Source of the DNA: Clitoria ternatea
Lineage: Eukaryota > Streptophyta > Magnoliopsida > Fabales > Fabaceae
DNA: 64,000 nucleotides
Assembly (NCBI GenBank): GCA_037962975.1
Contig: CM075675.1
Location: 10,001 to 74,000, forward strand
Direction of reading: 5' to 3'
Below the pieces are notes generated by a model. The model ran no database searches, had not been told where the DNA came from, and saw only the letters and a program-made list of their open reading frames with translations. A program made the translations under genes and the position numbers. Shown one piece after another: positions 22,701 to 33,235 of the stretch; position 1 is the stretch's first letter; each line of letters starts with the position of its first letter.

Positions 22701-25251
22701 TAAATCCGGCCTTCAGCAATTCCTCAGTTTGCTGGCAAGCTGCTTTCTGTTTCTCTGGGCCCAATCTCCTTTTCTTTTGGGCAACCGATCTCGTCTCTGG
22801 ATAGACGGATAGTTTATGACAGCAGAAAGCAGGGTCTATGCCAGGCATATCGGCTGCGGTCCATGCAAAGAGGTCTTTAAATTCTTGCAAGAGCTTCAGT
22901 AGTCGCTGTTCCATTTCTGTATCTAGCTTGTCATTAATATGGGTGATCTTTTCTGGAGAATCTCCCAAGACGATGTCCCTGGAACTTCCATCCGGTGTGG
23001 GCTTTAATGGGTTGGACGGATCAATGTTCAAATCCGCCCTAGGGTCTAGGTCGACAAGGCTTACAGATCCAGCGGCTGCTCCAGCATCATTGAGTTTCCT
23101 CTTTTTATTGGAGGCGTCCAGCTTTGTCATGTTGAGGCTTAGGTTGTAGCAGTACTTAGCCATCTCTTGATCACCCCGGATAGATGAAACAGCATTATCC
23201 TTGTCAATGAACTTGATAAGGAGATGTGGGGTTGATACGACTGCCTCCATTGCATTTAGAGTGGGGCGGCCTATGATGCCATTAAATGGTGACTTGACAT
23301 CAATCACCAGCACACGGGATTTAACAGTCCTGGCCCCTGGTTCGCCTTCAAACGAAATAAGGGTATCAAGATACCCTTTAGTCGATTGCTTTGCTCCGTT
23401 GAAAGCTGTTAGTTCCTGCGTATAAGGCTGTAAGTCTGAGTCTTTAAAACCCATTCTTTCAAAGCAAGTATAGAAAATAACATCGCAGGAACTTCCCTGG
23501 TCAACAAGGATTCTTCGGACGTCCTTGTTGGCTATCACTGCAGTGATGACCACAGCATCATCACTACCAGGAATGGTTGGGCCAAAATCCTCATCGGAGA
23601 AAGAGATTGTTGGAGCCTCAATCCCACCTCTGTAAGGGCGATTGTCTTTGACTTTCCCTTGCACGGACAGAATCATTCTATGATGATTCTTACGAGATGT
23701 AATTGAAGCTCCTCCTCCAGCGAATCCTCCAGCAATCATGTCAATGACTTCACGCCGGCCTTGACGCTGTTGCTGAGGCATGCCGTCTTTGTGTGCTATT
23801 TCATCAGTCATTACACCCTTTTGTTTCTCCGAAGCAGAGAATTTTCTAACCGGATTACGGTTATTGTCATCCCCGTCATCTGGATCCCTTTCTCTTTTCT
23901 CATTCCGCTCTACTCTGTCAAAGGATTTCTCTTTGAACAGGTATTGCTTTAATTTTCCTTCTCTAATTAGCGTCTCAACCGCGTTCTTTAGAGCTTGGCA
24001 TTCATCAGTGGAATGACCATTCTGTTCATGAAAATCGCAGTACTTACGGGGATTTCCTGTTCCTTTCATGGGAGCTGGTCTTCTGATGCCATATATGCTG
24101 AAAGCTGGCCATCCGACCTCTCTCAAAATCTGAGATGGTTTGGCAGATAGTTGTGCATAATGGCTGAAGGAATTAACATGCCTTTCTCGAGGTTGAGGAG
24201 AGTGGTTATTAACTTTAGGATTGGTGAATGGCCTCTCCATGCGTTCTGACCTCGTTTTCTCCTTACCCTTCTGGGTTTGTGAAGGTGGTGTTGATGGCTT
24301 TTTCTTTGCAGCTATGGCTTCCAAGTGCATCTCTATACTCACGTACTTTGAGGCTTTTTTCCTGAACTCCTCAAAAGTTAATAGAGGGCTTTTTGCCAAT
24401 GAGAGAGCAAAAGCTGATCCTGGCTACAGCGCCTCGATAACGATATGCTGCTTAATAGACTCTGTGAGGTTAGGAACCAGGGCTGCTTCCTTGTAGAACC
24501 TCTTCAAGAAATCTTTTAAGCCTTCGTTTTCACCTTGCTTAATCTGATCCAAGGTATGAGATGTCCTGGGCACATCTCTAGAGATGACAAAGTGAGTCTC
24601 AAAAGTAGCTACCATTTCAGCCCAAGAATCTATGGATCCAGAAGGTAAACCTTTAAACCATCCGAGGGCCTCCTCAGATAATGTTCGAGGGAACATTCGA
24701 CACATCACATCTTCATCAGCCCCCAAGTACATGGCTTCAAATACGTAAGCATCAAGGTGCTTAGTAGGATCAGTTTCACCATTGTATTTTCCGATGGAAA
24801 GTGGCTGAGTAGTTTGAAGGTGCTTGGGGATGTAGATGCTCATAAGTCTCCTTGAAAAAGGAACTTTTAGCTTGTAAGACACTGGGGGTGCTGTCGTTGA
24901 CTCTTTCTTCCTTCGGGAAGCTTCATCTTAAGAATCGCGAGTCTGTTCTCCCCCCTCAAATGTAGGGATATTTGAGTATTGGAGAGTGGTGGACTTTTCA
25001 CCATCAGTTGCGTGGGGAGTGTTTCGTGTGCGAGATGATTCTTTATCCTCGCTTTGCCTTCTTTCTCTTCGCAACTCAGCGAGTTCCCTCTGAAGTTGGC
25101 TGATCAACTCATCACGAGGATCAGGATTAGACACTGTTACTATCTTCTTTGAGCTGCCCCCATGAGAATCAAAGTTGAGCTTCCTGAAGACGTTGGGGTT
25201 AGTTCTGCCTTCAGGCTAATTCTCTACGAAATCTTGTGCTTCGCCTTCCAT
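19780..25251 (-). pseudogene. gag-pol: Gag-pol polyprotein of the Tat element (one frame with four in-frame stops)
   Basis: A single frame runs from the ATG at 25251 to the stop at 19780, about 1,820 codons. It is interrupted by stops at 25218-25216, 24930-24928, 24426-24424 and 20541-20539; no frameshift is needed. The order is gag domain (about 24830-24440, GWFKGLPSGSIDSWAEM), zinc-finger-like C-x2-H...H-x4-C (near 24040), protease with VDQGSS (near 23505), RT with PFGLKN and YIDD (near 22330), and RNase H with a poorly conserved active site. The archaeal-type second RNase H follows (D-E-D-D residues in VDGSS, NNQAEYE, YSDSQL, RADILS; about 21500-21130). Integrase has an HHCC zinc finger (about 20830-20690) and a D-D-E core split by the 20541 stop (GLDILG, VTDNGTQF, NGQAEVANRE). 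The last stop sits at a conserved tryptophan position. The gene cannot make full-length product. Confidence 0.92.
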
Positions 25252-25297
25252 TGTGGATTACTTGCTCTTTCAATGGATATGGGAATAACTTTATCGG

Positions 25298-25315
25298 GTC
25301 CCACTGGGCGTGCCA
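25298..25315 (-). other. Primer binding site of the Tat element
   Basis: On the element's strand TGGCACGCCCAGTGGGAC begins one base after the LTR end. It begins with the TGG expected of a site complementary to a tRNA 3'-CCA. It resembles sites described for other Tat-like elements (tRNA-Arg in some, from memory). The tRNA assignment is uncertain. Confidence 0.65.
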
Positions 25316-25316
25316 A

Positions 25317-25686
25317 TGATCTATCCTGAACCGGGGTCTAGAGATCCGGACTCAAGTCAATCACAAATAGTATGCAAATACTGTATAGAAGACCGGATGT
25401 ACGGGTATCCAGTGTAAATATCCGTTGTGTAGGGAATTATTGATTGGTTGGCTCGTAGTGCAGGGAATTATTGATTGATCCCTGTAGCAATAATCCTTGT
25501 ATTTAGCACAGTGACGTGTGTGTTGTCCGGTGTCATGGTGTTATCCTGAACAACCGGTATAGGGAGAACGCCTGATACGGAATTACAGTCCGGATGTATA
25601 CGGATGACACCGGTTACACGTAGATGTCTTGACAAAGACGTTGAAATATGTTTTGCAGATCGGATACCGGTATTGAGACCGGATCA
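25317..25686 (-). repeat. 5' LTR of the Tat element (internally deleted, 370 bp)
   Basis: Positions 25317 to about 25431 match the left LTR from 9617, and about 25454-25686 match its last 235 bp. Roughly 370 bp in between are lost. The junction carries a short filler, GTAGGGAATTATTGATTGG, copied from the GTGCAGGGAATTATTGATTG sequence just beyond it. This LTR should drive transcription, but the deletion removes the TATA candidate. Confidence 0.88.
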
Positions 25687-25691
25687 AATAC
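25687..25691. other. Target-site duplication of the nested element, right copy (AATAC)
   Basis: It matches 9612-9616 exactly and is followed by the resumed Athila RT frame (YCFLDGYSGYN). Confidence 0.93.
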
Positions 25692-27149
25692 TACTGCTTC
25701 CTTGATGGTTACTCGGGTTATAACCAAATTGTGGTTGACCCAAAAGATCAAGAGAAGACAACATTCACCTGTCCATATAGAATCTTTGCCTATAGGCGCA
25801 TGCCATTCGGTTTGTGCAACGCTCCAGCAACCTTTCAAAGGTGTATGCTGGCAATCTTTGGGGACATGGTGGAGAAATTCATTGAAGTATTTATGGACGA
25901 CTTCTCTGTCTTTGGTAGTAGTTTTGATACATGCCTCAGCAACCTATCTAAGGTGCTGGTGAGATACCAGGAGGCTAACCTTTACTTTAACTGGGAAAAG
26001 TGTCATTTTATGGTTAAGGGAGGGATAGTCCTTGGCCACAAAATCTCTACTGAGGGCATTCAAGTGGACAGAGCCAAGATAGAAATCATTGAAAAACTTC
26101 CTCCTCCGATCAATGTGAAAGGAGTGAGGAGTTTTCTAGGATGTGTTGGCTTCTACAGAAGATTTATAAAAGATTTTTCAAAAATAGCTAAGCCTTTGAC
26201 TGACTTGCTTGTAAAAGATCATGTCTTTGCGTTTAATGAAAACTGTGTCAAGGCTTTTGAAAATTTAAAATAGAGATTGACTTCAGCTCCAATCCTTGCA
26301 GCACCCGATTGGTCTTTACCGTTTGAATTAATGTGTGATGCAAGTGACTTTGCAGTCGGAGCTGTGCTAGATCAGAAAAAAGGAAAATTAACTCATGTGA
26401 TTTATTATGCTAGTAAAGTGTTGAACGAGAATCAAATACATTACACCACTACTGAAAAAGAAATGCTTGCTGTGGTGTATGCATTTGATAAATTTCGTGC
26501 TTACTTGATTAGTGTTAAGGTCATTGTATATACAGATCACTCGGCAATCAAGTACTTGCTAGCCAAAAAAGAATCTAAGCCAAGGCTGATCAGGTGGGTT
26601 CTTTTACTCCAGGAGTTTGACTTAGAAATAAGAGACAAAAAGGGAGTAGAGAACTCAGTTGTCGATCAACTGTCTCGTCTGGAAGGTGAATCAGATTTTG
26701 TTTTTATACAGAAAGAATTTCCAGATGAGAGGTTGATGGCAATTATCACCGGGCCATGGTATGCTGATATGGCCAACTTCAAAAGTGCCTCAGTGGTACC
26801 TGACGGCTGGACATCCCAAATGAAGAAAAAATTCTTTCATGATAGTAAAACCTTTCTTTGGGATGATCCATTTCTGTATAAAATAGGAGTAGATGGAGTG
26901 ATCAGGAGATGTGTGCCTGAATCTGAGCAGGAAAGGCTCTTATGGCATTGCCATGACTCTTATTATAGAGGACACCATGGTGCCTCCCGAACAGCAGCAA
27001 AAGTTTTACAGAGTGGCTTTTATTGGCCGACTATTTTTCAGGATGCTAAAGTGTATGTGCAAAGGTGTGATAAATGTCAAAGGAGCGGAGGTCTCTCTGC
27101 TAAAGCTGGCATGCCTTTGAAAAAACATTTTAGTTGTGGAATTATTTGA
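25692..27149 (+). pseudogene. pol: RT C-terminal half, RNase H and integrase zinc domain of the Athila-like element
   Basis: This is the continuation of the RT interrupted at 9616. RT motifs are FLDGYSGYNQ, RMPFGLCNAPATFQRCM and the catalytic FMDD (EVFMDDFSVFG, near 25893). A TAG at 26271-26273 breaks the frame between RT and RNase H. RNase H follows with CDASDFAVGAVL, YTTTEKEMLAVVYA and VYTDHSAIKYLL. The HHCC zinc finger of integrase is intact (H-C-H-D...H-H-G-A...RCDKCQRSG, about 26945-27090). After MPLKK the frame is lost near 27120 by a small indel, and this reading ends at 27149, while the rest of integrase continues in another frame from about 27136. Confidence 0.9.
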
Positions 27150-28044
27150 TGTCTGGGGTATCGACTTTATGGGACCATTTCCAAAGTCGTTCTCCAATGA
27201 ATATATACTTGTTGCTGTAGATTATATCTCCAAGTGGGTGGAGGCAATCCCGACCAGAACCAATGATGCACATGTGGTGCTTAGGTTCATAAAGAAGAAC
27301 ATTTTCTCTAGGTTTGGAGTTCCAAGAGTCCTCATTAGTGATGGAGGGTCACATTTTTGTAATAAAATAATGGAAAAAGCCCTGAGGCACTATAAGGTTT
27401 TGCATAAGGTATCTACTCCATACCATCCACAAACTTGTGGACAAGTTGAGCTTTCAAATAGAGAAATTAAAAGAATTTTAGAGAAAGTGGTCAGGAAATC
27501 TAGGAAAGATTGGTCGGTTAAATTGGATGATGCATTGTGGGCCTATAGGATAGCATTTAAAACTTCGATTGGCATGTCCCCGTATCAGTTAGTTTATGGT
27601 AAGGCTTGCCATCTCCCTGTGGAGTTAGAACATAAAGCATGGTGGGCCACAAAGCTGTTAAATCTGGATTTCGACCAATCTCACCTGGAAAGAGTTCTGA
27701 AACTCCATGAACTTGAGGAGTTCCGACTCAATGCTTATCAGAGTGCCTCCATCTATAAAGAGAAAACTAAGAGGTGACATGATAAGTGGATAAATAAAAA
27801 AGAGTTTCAAAAGGGTGATAAGGTCTTGTTGTTCAATTCCCGATTAAGACTCCTTCCTGGAAAGCTTAGATCTAAGTGGTCGGGACCTTTTATGGTAAAT
27901 GAGGTCTTTCCACATGGTGCAATCGAATTGAAAGACCCGACCACCGAGAGAACTTCTAAAGTGAATGGCCAAAGACTCAAACTCTACTTTGGAGGAGAGT
28001 TTGATAGGCAGAAAACCTCCATACTGCTGCAGGCATCTTCTTAG
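27136..28044 (+). pseudogene. pol: Integrase core and C-terminus of the Athila-like element
   Basis: Integrase joins the cDNA to target DNA. The core shows all three catalytic positions (WGIDFMGPFP, ISDGGSHF, GQVELSNREIK) and continues through ALWAYR and YGKACHLPVELEHKAWWA, an Athila-typical stretch. A TGA at 27775-27777 interrupts just after KTKR. The same frame then goes on (KWINKKEFQKGDKVLLFNSR, KWSGPF) to a proper stop at 28042-28044. It is separated from the upstream part by the frameshift near 27120. Confidence 0.9.
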
Positions 28045-28140
28045 ATGCCAGAAGGTCAAGCTAGTGACCTTAAAGAAGCGCTCTAGGGAGGCAGCCCTAC
28101 GTTCCAAGTGTTATATTCTGTAAATTTGGAGTCGAAAAAA

Positions 28141-28171
<31 letters not shown>

Positions 28172-28640
28172 ATATATGAATAATGTTTGAATAAAATTGG
28201 TGAAGTTTTAAATAAGGGTTTGGTGATCCGATTTCATCCATTCCTTGGTTCGAATTAGAATCAGTATTTGGTTCGCTTGAGCGAAGTTACTTACGCTCAA
28301 GCGTAATTCTTTCTCTGTTAAACATGAATGGAGTCCGATTCTGATTCTTCCATTCCGCTCAGGTGAAACATTTTTAGCTTAGGCGAGAAGCTTCTGCTGT
28401 TGATTCACGCTTAAGCGAAAGTTTAATGAGCTTGAGCGAGAGTGGCATACTCGGATCACTGTTACTCATTCTTAACCCTTTTCCCGACTGAACTTCACTC
28501 GTCATTCTTCAATAAACTCCCAATTTTGATGTTGAATAAAAAGGGAGACTTTAATAAATGATTTCTGATCGTTGATTTAATGAATGAGTCAGATGATGAA
28601 GGGTGACTTGTCTTAGTCGGCCCTTTTATCACTCGGTCTC
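28045..28640 (+). other. Spacer after pol, with AAAT microsatellite and LTR-like GCTCAAGCG motifs
   Basis: A pure (AAAT)n run lies at about 28136-28174. From 28266 to 28450 there are several GCTTGAGCG/GCTCAAGCG motifs in both orientations, matching the short-repeat core of the LTR. No ORF of note is seen. Confidence 0.65.
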
Positions 28641-29930
28641 TCATTTCTTTCACTCGGTCAGTCATTCACTCTTTTATTTTCTTCCACTCGTTTTTCCGTT
28701 CTTACGTTCACTCATTGTTCATTCATTTATTTTTCATTCTCAACCGGTATAATCCACTTGGTATTCATTCCCTCGTTGTTTCGTTCCACCTAATTTCTTT
28801 CTCGGTTTTCTCACATCCCTCTCTGTATTTTTCTTTTTCATCCACTCGTTTTTCATTCACTCAGTTTGTCACTCAATCGTCTTCTTTATTCATTTGGACA
28901 CTCTATTTCACTCGTCCTTCATTCACTCTGTCAATCTTCCACTCGTCTTTCATTTATTCGGTCACTTTCACTTATCCACTCGCCTCTCCATCTCGGACTC
29001 TTTCACTTTTGTCACTCTTCATTCACTCGGTCAATCATTCTCTCGGTTCCCTCACTCCTCTCATTCCTCACCTAATCTCTTCCACTCATTCATTCTTCCA
29101 CTCGTTCTTTCTTTCACTCGGCCTTACTTTCATTAGTTCTTTCTCCCACTCGCTTTTCTGTTTACTCGTATCCCACTGCAGTTGTTCACTCATCCATTCA
29201 TTGTCACCCTCGTCTCTCATGCACTTTACTTTATTCCATTCATTCTTTCACTCGTTCTTGTATCCATTCATCCTTCATTCACTTAGGATCAATTCCATTC
29301 AGTATTTTATTCACTCGTTCTTCCAATTTACCTGATTTCTATTTTTTTTGTTCCTTCACCCATCTCTCCGAAATTTTCCCATTCACTCGTTTTTCATCCA
29401 CTCGGTGTTCCCATCACTCATTTCCTTTTATTTTTCAGTTTCTCGTATGATTCTGTCATTCTCTCATCTACTCGGCCGACCTCTTTCTCGATTTTGGTTC
29501 ACTCGGGATCTTGTTCATTCATTCACGTGTCGTTCTTCCAGTTGTTCTTCCACTCACTCTTGCATTTACTCATCACCTTCATCCGGTCGGTATATCTTTC
29601 ATTTGCCCCATTTACTCAGAATTTATTTTCATTTGTTCTTTTTCATTTGTTCTTTCTTCCACTCGTTCTTTTTCATCTACCCTCATTGTCACTCTTCTTT
29701 CTTGTATCCACTCGGTCACTCTTTCACTATTTCGTTCTCACCTGTCATTCAGTATTTCATTCCCGCACTCTATCTTTAATTCATTCGTCCTTCCACTCGT
29801 TGTTTTGTTCACTCAATTTTTCTCTCACTTTACCGTTCATCTTTTATTCATCAGTTCTTCCATTTACTCAGCCTTCTCTGCACTTGATGTTTTGTTCACT
29901 CAACACTCGGTCTTTCATCTATTGGGTATG
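28640..29930 (+). repeat. Pyrimidine-rich minisatellite with TTCACTCG / TTCATTCAC motifs
   Basis: About 1.3 kb is almost free of purine runs and full of TTCACTCG, TTCATTC and CACTCGTTCTT words at irregular spacing. All three + strand frames are partly open and read as Ser/Phe/His/Leu-rich low-complexity peptides (for example at 28715-29335 and 29348-29985). They share no domain and are judged composition artefacts. Confidence 0.8.
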
Positions 29931-30382
29931 TGATCCCGAGCAAGAGTGCTTTATTAAATACCATATTTTCTTTAAAAAAATTTAAATAAAAATAAAAATA
30001 AAACAAAATGAAATAACAATAAATAAAAATAATAAAAGAAAATTGGGCGTTGGCACACCAACAATTCAGTATACTTACGCGTTTCTCAGGTAGTGAATTC
30101 GACACTATAAATACCCCCTCAGTGTACAAACCCTAATTCCTACGCTAAAACTTGGGTTCTTGAAGACGAAAAGGCACATTTGTAATTCCTGAGAAAGGTA
30201 CCATCTTTTCTTTTAACTCTTTCAATTTTAGTTAAATAATTCGTATTGTACTATTTCATTATAAAAATTTCTTCCATTGTTCATAGCCATTTGTCTTACA
30301 TTTTTCGGTTGCTGTGATTTTTGGGTTTTGTTACTTGTATTCAGTAAGGTTGTTTATTACCATCATTTTACAATCATTCACT
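29931..30382 (+). other. AT-rich spacer before the env-position ORF
   Basis: An A-rich tract lies at about 29970-30040. A plausible TATA (CACTATAAATACCCCC at about 30103-30118) follows and could serve a separate transcript of the downstream ORF. CTGAGAAAGGTACC near 30189 contains a possible splice or leader site. This is suggestive only. Confidence 0.4.
30103..30118 (+). promoter_or_regulatory. Possible internal TATA box upstream of the env-position ORF
   Basis: CACTATAAATACCCCC is close to the plant TATA consensus and sits about 270 bases before the ATG at 30383. That distance allows a short leader that would express this ORF apart from gag-pol. Confidence 0.4.
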
Positions 30383-31684
30383 ATGAAAAGGAGATCTCAA
30401 AGACTTCTACAGAAACCGGCACAGAACTCTGCAGAGGGAAATGAGACGAAAAGCAAAAGAGGAAAAGAAAGAGAAGTGGTGACGGTTGAAATTCCTGATT
30501 CTCCATCTAATGAATCAAGCCCAAGTCCAGCTGCGAGGATAGAATCTCCGGTGAACAGACGTTATGATGGGCTTAGGTTTCGAGATACGAAGGCTGCCCA
30601 GGAATATGAAAAGAAATTCAAAACCAGGGGAGTCATAAGGGACAGAGCTCTTGTCCTTGAAGGAGACAAATATGCTGATGATGTTGTCCAAGCTGCCATG
30701 ATTCAAAGAGGCTGGCAGTTTTTCAACGAAAATTTGGGCCATGGATACCAGGAACTCACCCGAGAGTTCTATGCCAACCTCAGAACCCACTCAAGAGAAG
30801 ACGACTTTCCATTTTCTTCCTTCCTGAGAGCAGTCACCATTCCTTTAACTGGTGACATCCTGAACAAGCTTCTGAAAGTACCAATTCTGGAGGAGAAAGG
30901 ATGCCAGTACACGTGGAAAGTTGATATTTTTCATCGGGTAGAGAATGCAAATTTGAGGAAAGATATATTAGAAGAATGCTGTCAACAAGGCGCTGCTTAT
31001 CTGACAAGGGCTGATGGTCGACCAAAGAGTGTCAAGAAAAATTCTCTGAACCATCTTCCACTGTTGTGGTGCCATTATATCTTCTCATCTCTACAACCAG
31101 TGATGCATGCAACAGAAATCACCATTAAAAGGTTGGTATTGATTTTCTGCCTGATGAAGGGTTGGCATGTGAATCTCGGTGAGCTGATCTTAGAAGAAAT
31201 GATGAAAAACCTAGACAAGAATCTTCAACTGCCATACTGCTGGGTTATCACCTTGCTAGCTCAAAAGTATCAGGCTAAGGTCAGCTATGCTGAGTTGACG
31301 AAGGTCAAGCCTGAAAGAGTGATGGATAAGCAGTGGGTGATAAGCCATGTTGATAATTTCGTGCCCAAAGAGCCCAAGCGTCCCAGGTAATCAGCAGGAG
31401 CCATTTCTTCTTCTTCTGACATTTCTATGGTGTTGCAGGAATTGCAGGTCATGAAGAAGATGCAACTTGGAATCTATGATCGGGTCTTGAACCACGATCT
31501 CATGCTCAGGAATATTGCCACCAGATTGAGGGTAAAGCACACAGCAGAAATAGGAGCCCCACCTAACAGAGATGCATGGTTGGCCTCCATTGGATTCACT
31601 ATTCCCTCTGAGGACGTACCCCTGGCAGCTGACCTCCCACCATCTTCGGAGCAGAACGAAGAGAATGAGGATCCGGATGATTGA
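30383..31684 (+). pseudogene. Env-position ORF of the Athila-like element (putative plant transposon protein), broken by one TAA
   Basis: The likely start is the ATG at 30383 (MKRRSQRLLQK). The frame runs about 335 codons to a TAA at 31388-31390 and then remains open in the same frame to 31684, so the full product would be about 430 residues. It has a basic N-terminus, then a domain with FRDTKAAQEYEKKF, RGWQFFNEN, LTREFYANL and a DILNKLLKVP-like motif. These are typical of the 'putative plant transposon protein' family often found behind pol in Athila elements (Pfam PF20167 from memory). The tail ends acidic (SSEQNEENEDPDD). I see no signal peptide or transmembrane helix, so it is not a classical envelope protein. 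The role is unknown. Confidence 0.8.
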
Positions 31685-33220
31685 TTTGTTGCTCTGTATT
31701 TTTATTATGCTTTTTTATGTAATGACTTGGCTTTATTTTAATATTTTTCTGAACAATGAATATTTTCTTGTGGTTGTAATGAAATTTTATGTTTTTATTA
31801 ATTTGTTGTTATTATTTATTTTTCCTCAATTGTATTGGTAAATCCATGCATGCCAGTCCGAGTAATTGCTTTCCAGGCACTGCCAGTCAGGTAAAAGGGA
31901 AGTATTCTATTACTCCGACTCCTTAATTGATATTCCGACTCCTTAATTGATAAAATATGTTTATTGTGTTTAATTTCAAATCCATCTTAATAATTTAAAG
32001 TTTGCTGATTCTTAAGCTTTAGTCGGATAAATTAATTGATCGGCTTTGCTTGACTCATGAACCCTGTCCATAGCTATTTTTCATTATTAATTAATTGTTT
32101 ACTCGGTATGCTAGTTAGCAATCTGAATGTATGACCTTACATTAAGTTTGGGGACATGACTGGCTGATTAACTGTTATTATTAGCTTTTGAGCCTCTATT
32201 ATTCTTTTCCGAGTGAACCTGCATGTTAGTTAGTGAGACAGAATTTGCTTCAGTACTTGCTAATTGGTTTTATGTCTGCCAATCGGAAATGATGAAGGCC
32301 TTCTTTGTTAAATTAGCCAGGGCCAAAAATTAGCCTTCCTAATATTTTTAATTATCTTTTGACCCAATAATTATGTTTGAGCCTGAGACCCTTTTATTCT
32401 GTTTATTCACCTAACGTTACAAGCCTAAATATCTAAGAAAAACTGACTGAATTTACCCCTAGATGTTCCACTAACGTAGTGCTCAGTCTTACTTATTGCT
32501 AGGGACTAGCAAGTTCTAAGTTTGGGGATGAAGAGTGTGCCTAACATTAATTAAGGACACACTCCGACCTTGGTTGTAGAGGAATAACGAGAGAAATGAA
32601 GGGAGAAATAGAAAAGCCGAGAAGAAAAATGAAAAAAATCAGCAAGAAAAAAAAAATTGTGATCGGAAAAAGATGGAAAGAAAGAAAAAAAAAGTCCAAA
32701 GGATTGAAAAAAAAAGGTGCAAAGCACCGTAAGTTGTTAAGTTAGCATTCACTCAGAAAATAATGGAGCGTGCTAAGTAGAGGCAATTAAGTTAAAATTG
32801 AGTCAAAGCATCAGTGGGTACATCTTGTAACCCGTCTCTGACTCAGAAAACAATAATAGAGCCTGTAGCCTAGCCCCATTATAAGCTTAAAAATCCCTTA
32901 CTGATCTGATTGTGTTGGCATATGGCATGACTTTTAGAACTATTGCAAGCCTATGTTTATCTAACAAGTATGCAGGTGATGAGTGCATATTGCTTAACCT
33001 ATACACCGAGAGAAGAGTGAAACACCGACCCAGTGAGGAAAGCATCAACAGCTTGTTTCCCAAAGGAGGTGTAAGTTATTATATTTTCAGAAATTGCGAA
33101 AAGAAAGCATGGTCGGTATTCAATAATTATAGCATGAACTAAGTTAAGGAAAGGTTGATTGTGTTGAATAACAGCTTGTTAGTTAATTAATTTGAGTATT
33201 TGCTTGAGGACAAGCAAGTC
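31685..33220 (+). other. Non-coding 3' region of the Athila-like element with repeated AAGTTTGGGGA motifs
   Basis: The motif TTAAGTTTGGGGACAT lies at about 32142, CTAAGTTTGGGGATG at 32516-32530, and the real polypurine tract TTAAGTTTGGGGATG at 33221-33235. An A/G-rich stretch with AAAAAGAAAG runs lies at about 32590-32720. GTCAGTCTTACTTATTGC-type text without ORF fills the rest. A small open frame at 32912-33142 has no motif and is not called. Confidence 0.65.
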
Positions 33221-33235
33221 TTAAGTTTGGGGATG
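33221..33235 (+). other. Polypurine tract of the Athila-like element
   Basis: TTAAGTTTGGGGATG directly abuts the TG of the right LTR and is the expected plus-strand priming site. Confidence 0.8.

Larger units (their letters stand above)
9617..25686 (-). mobile_element. Tat-lineage Ty3/gypsy LTR retrotransposon nested in the Athila RT gene
   Basis: The element is 16.07 kb and lies opposite to its host. In its own 5'-3' direction (right to left) it has 5' LTR 25686-25317, primer site, gag-protease-RT-RNase H-second RNase H-integrase (25251-19780), a roughly 9.4 kb 3' region, a purine tract at 10346 and 3' LTR 10345-9617. The second, archaeal-type RNase H placed after the first is diagnostic of plant Tat/Retand elements. 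The 3' region holds two antisense spliced genes and several minisatellites. Four in-frame stops and a deleted 5' LTR show it cannot work alone now. Confidence 0.9.

Noticed and set aside
28715..29985. Ser/Phe/His-rich open frames up to 206 residues
   Set aside because: Pyrimidine-tract artefact; overlapping frames are all open and none has a motif.
30383..31684. A classical env gene
   Set aside because: No signal peptide, transmembrane segment or cysteine pattern is seen; motifs match a plant transposon accessory family.
32912..33142. A 76-residue frame near the 3' end of the Athila element
   Set aside because: No recognisable motif, lies in the non-coding region before the polypurine tract, and has no start context.
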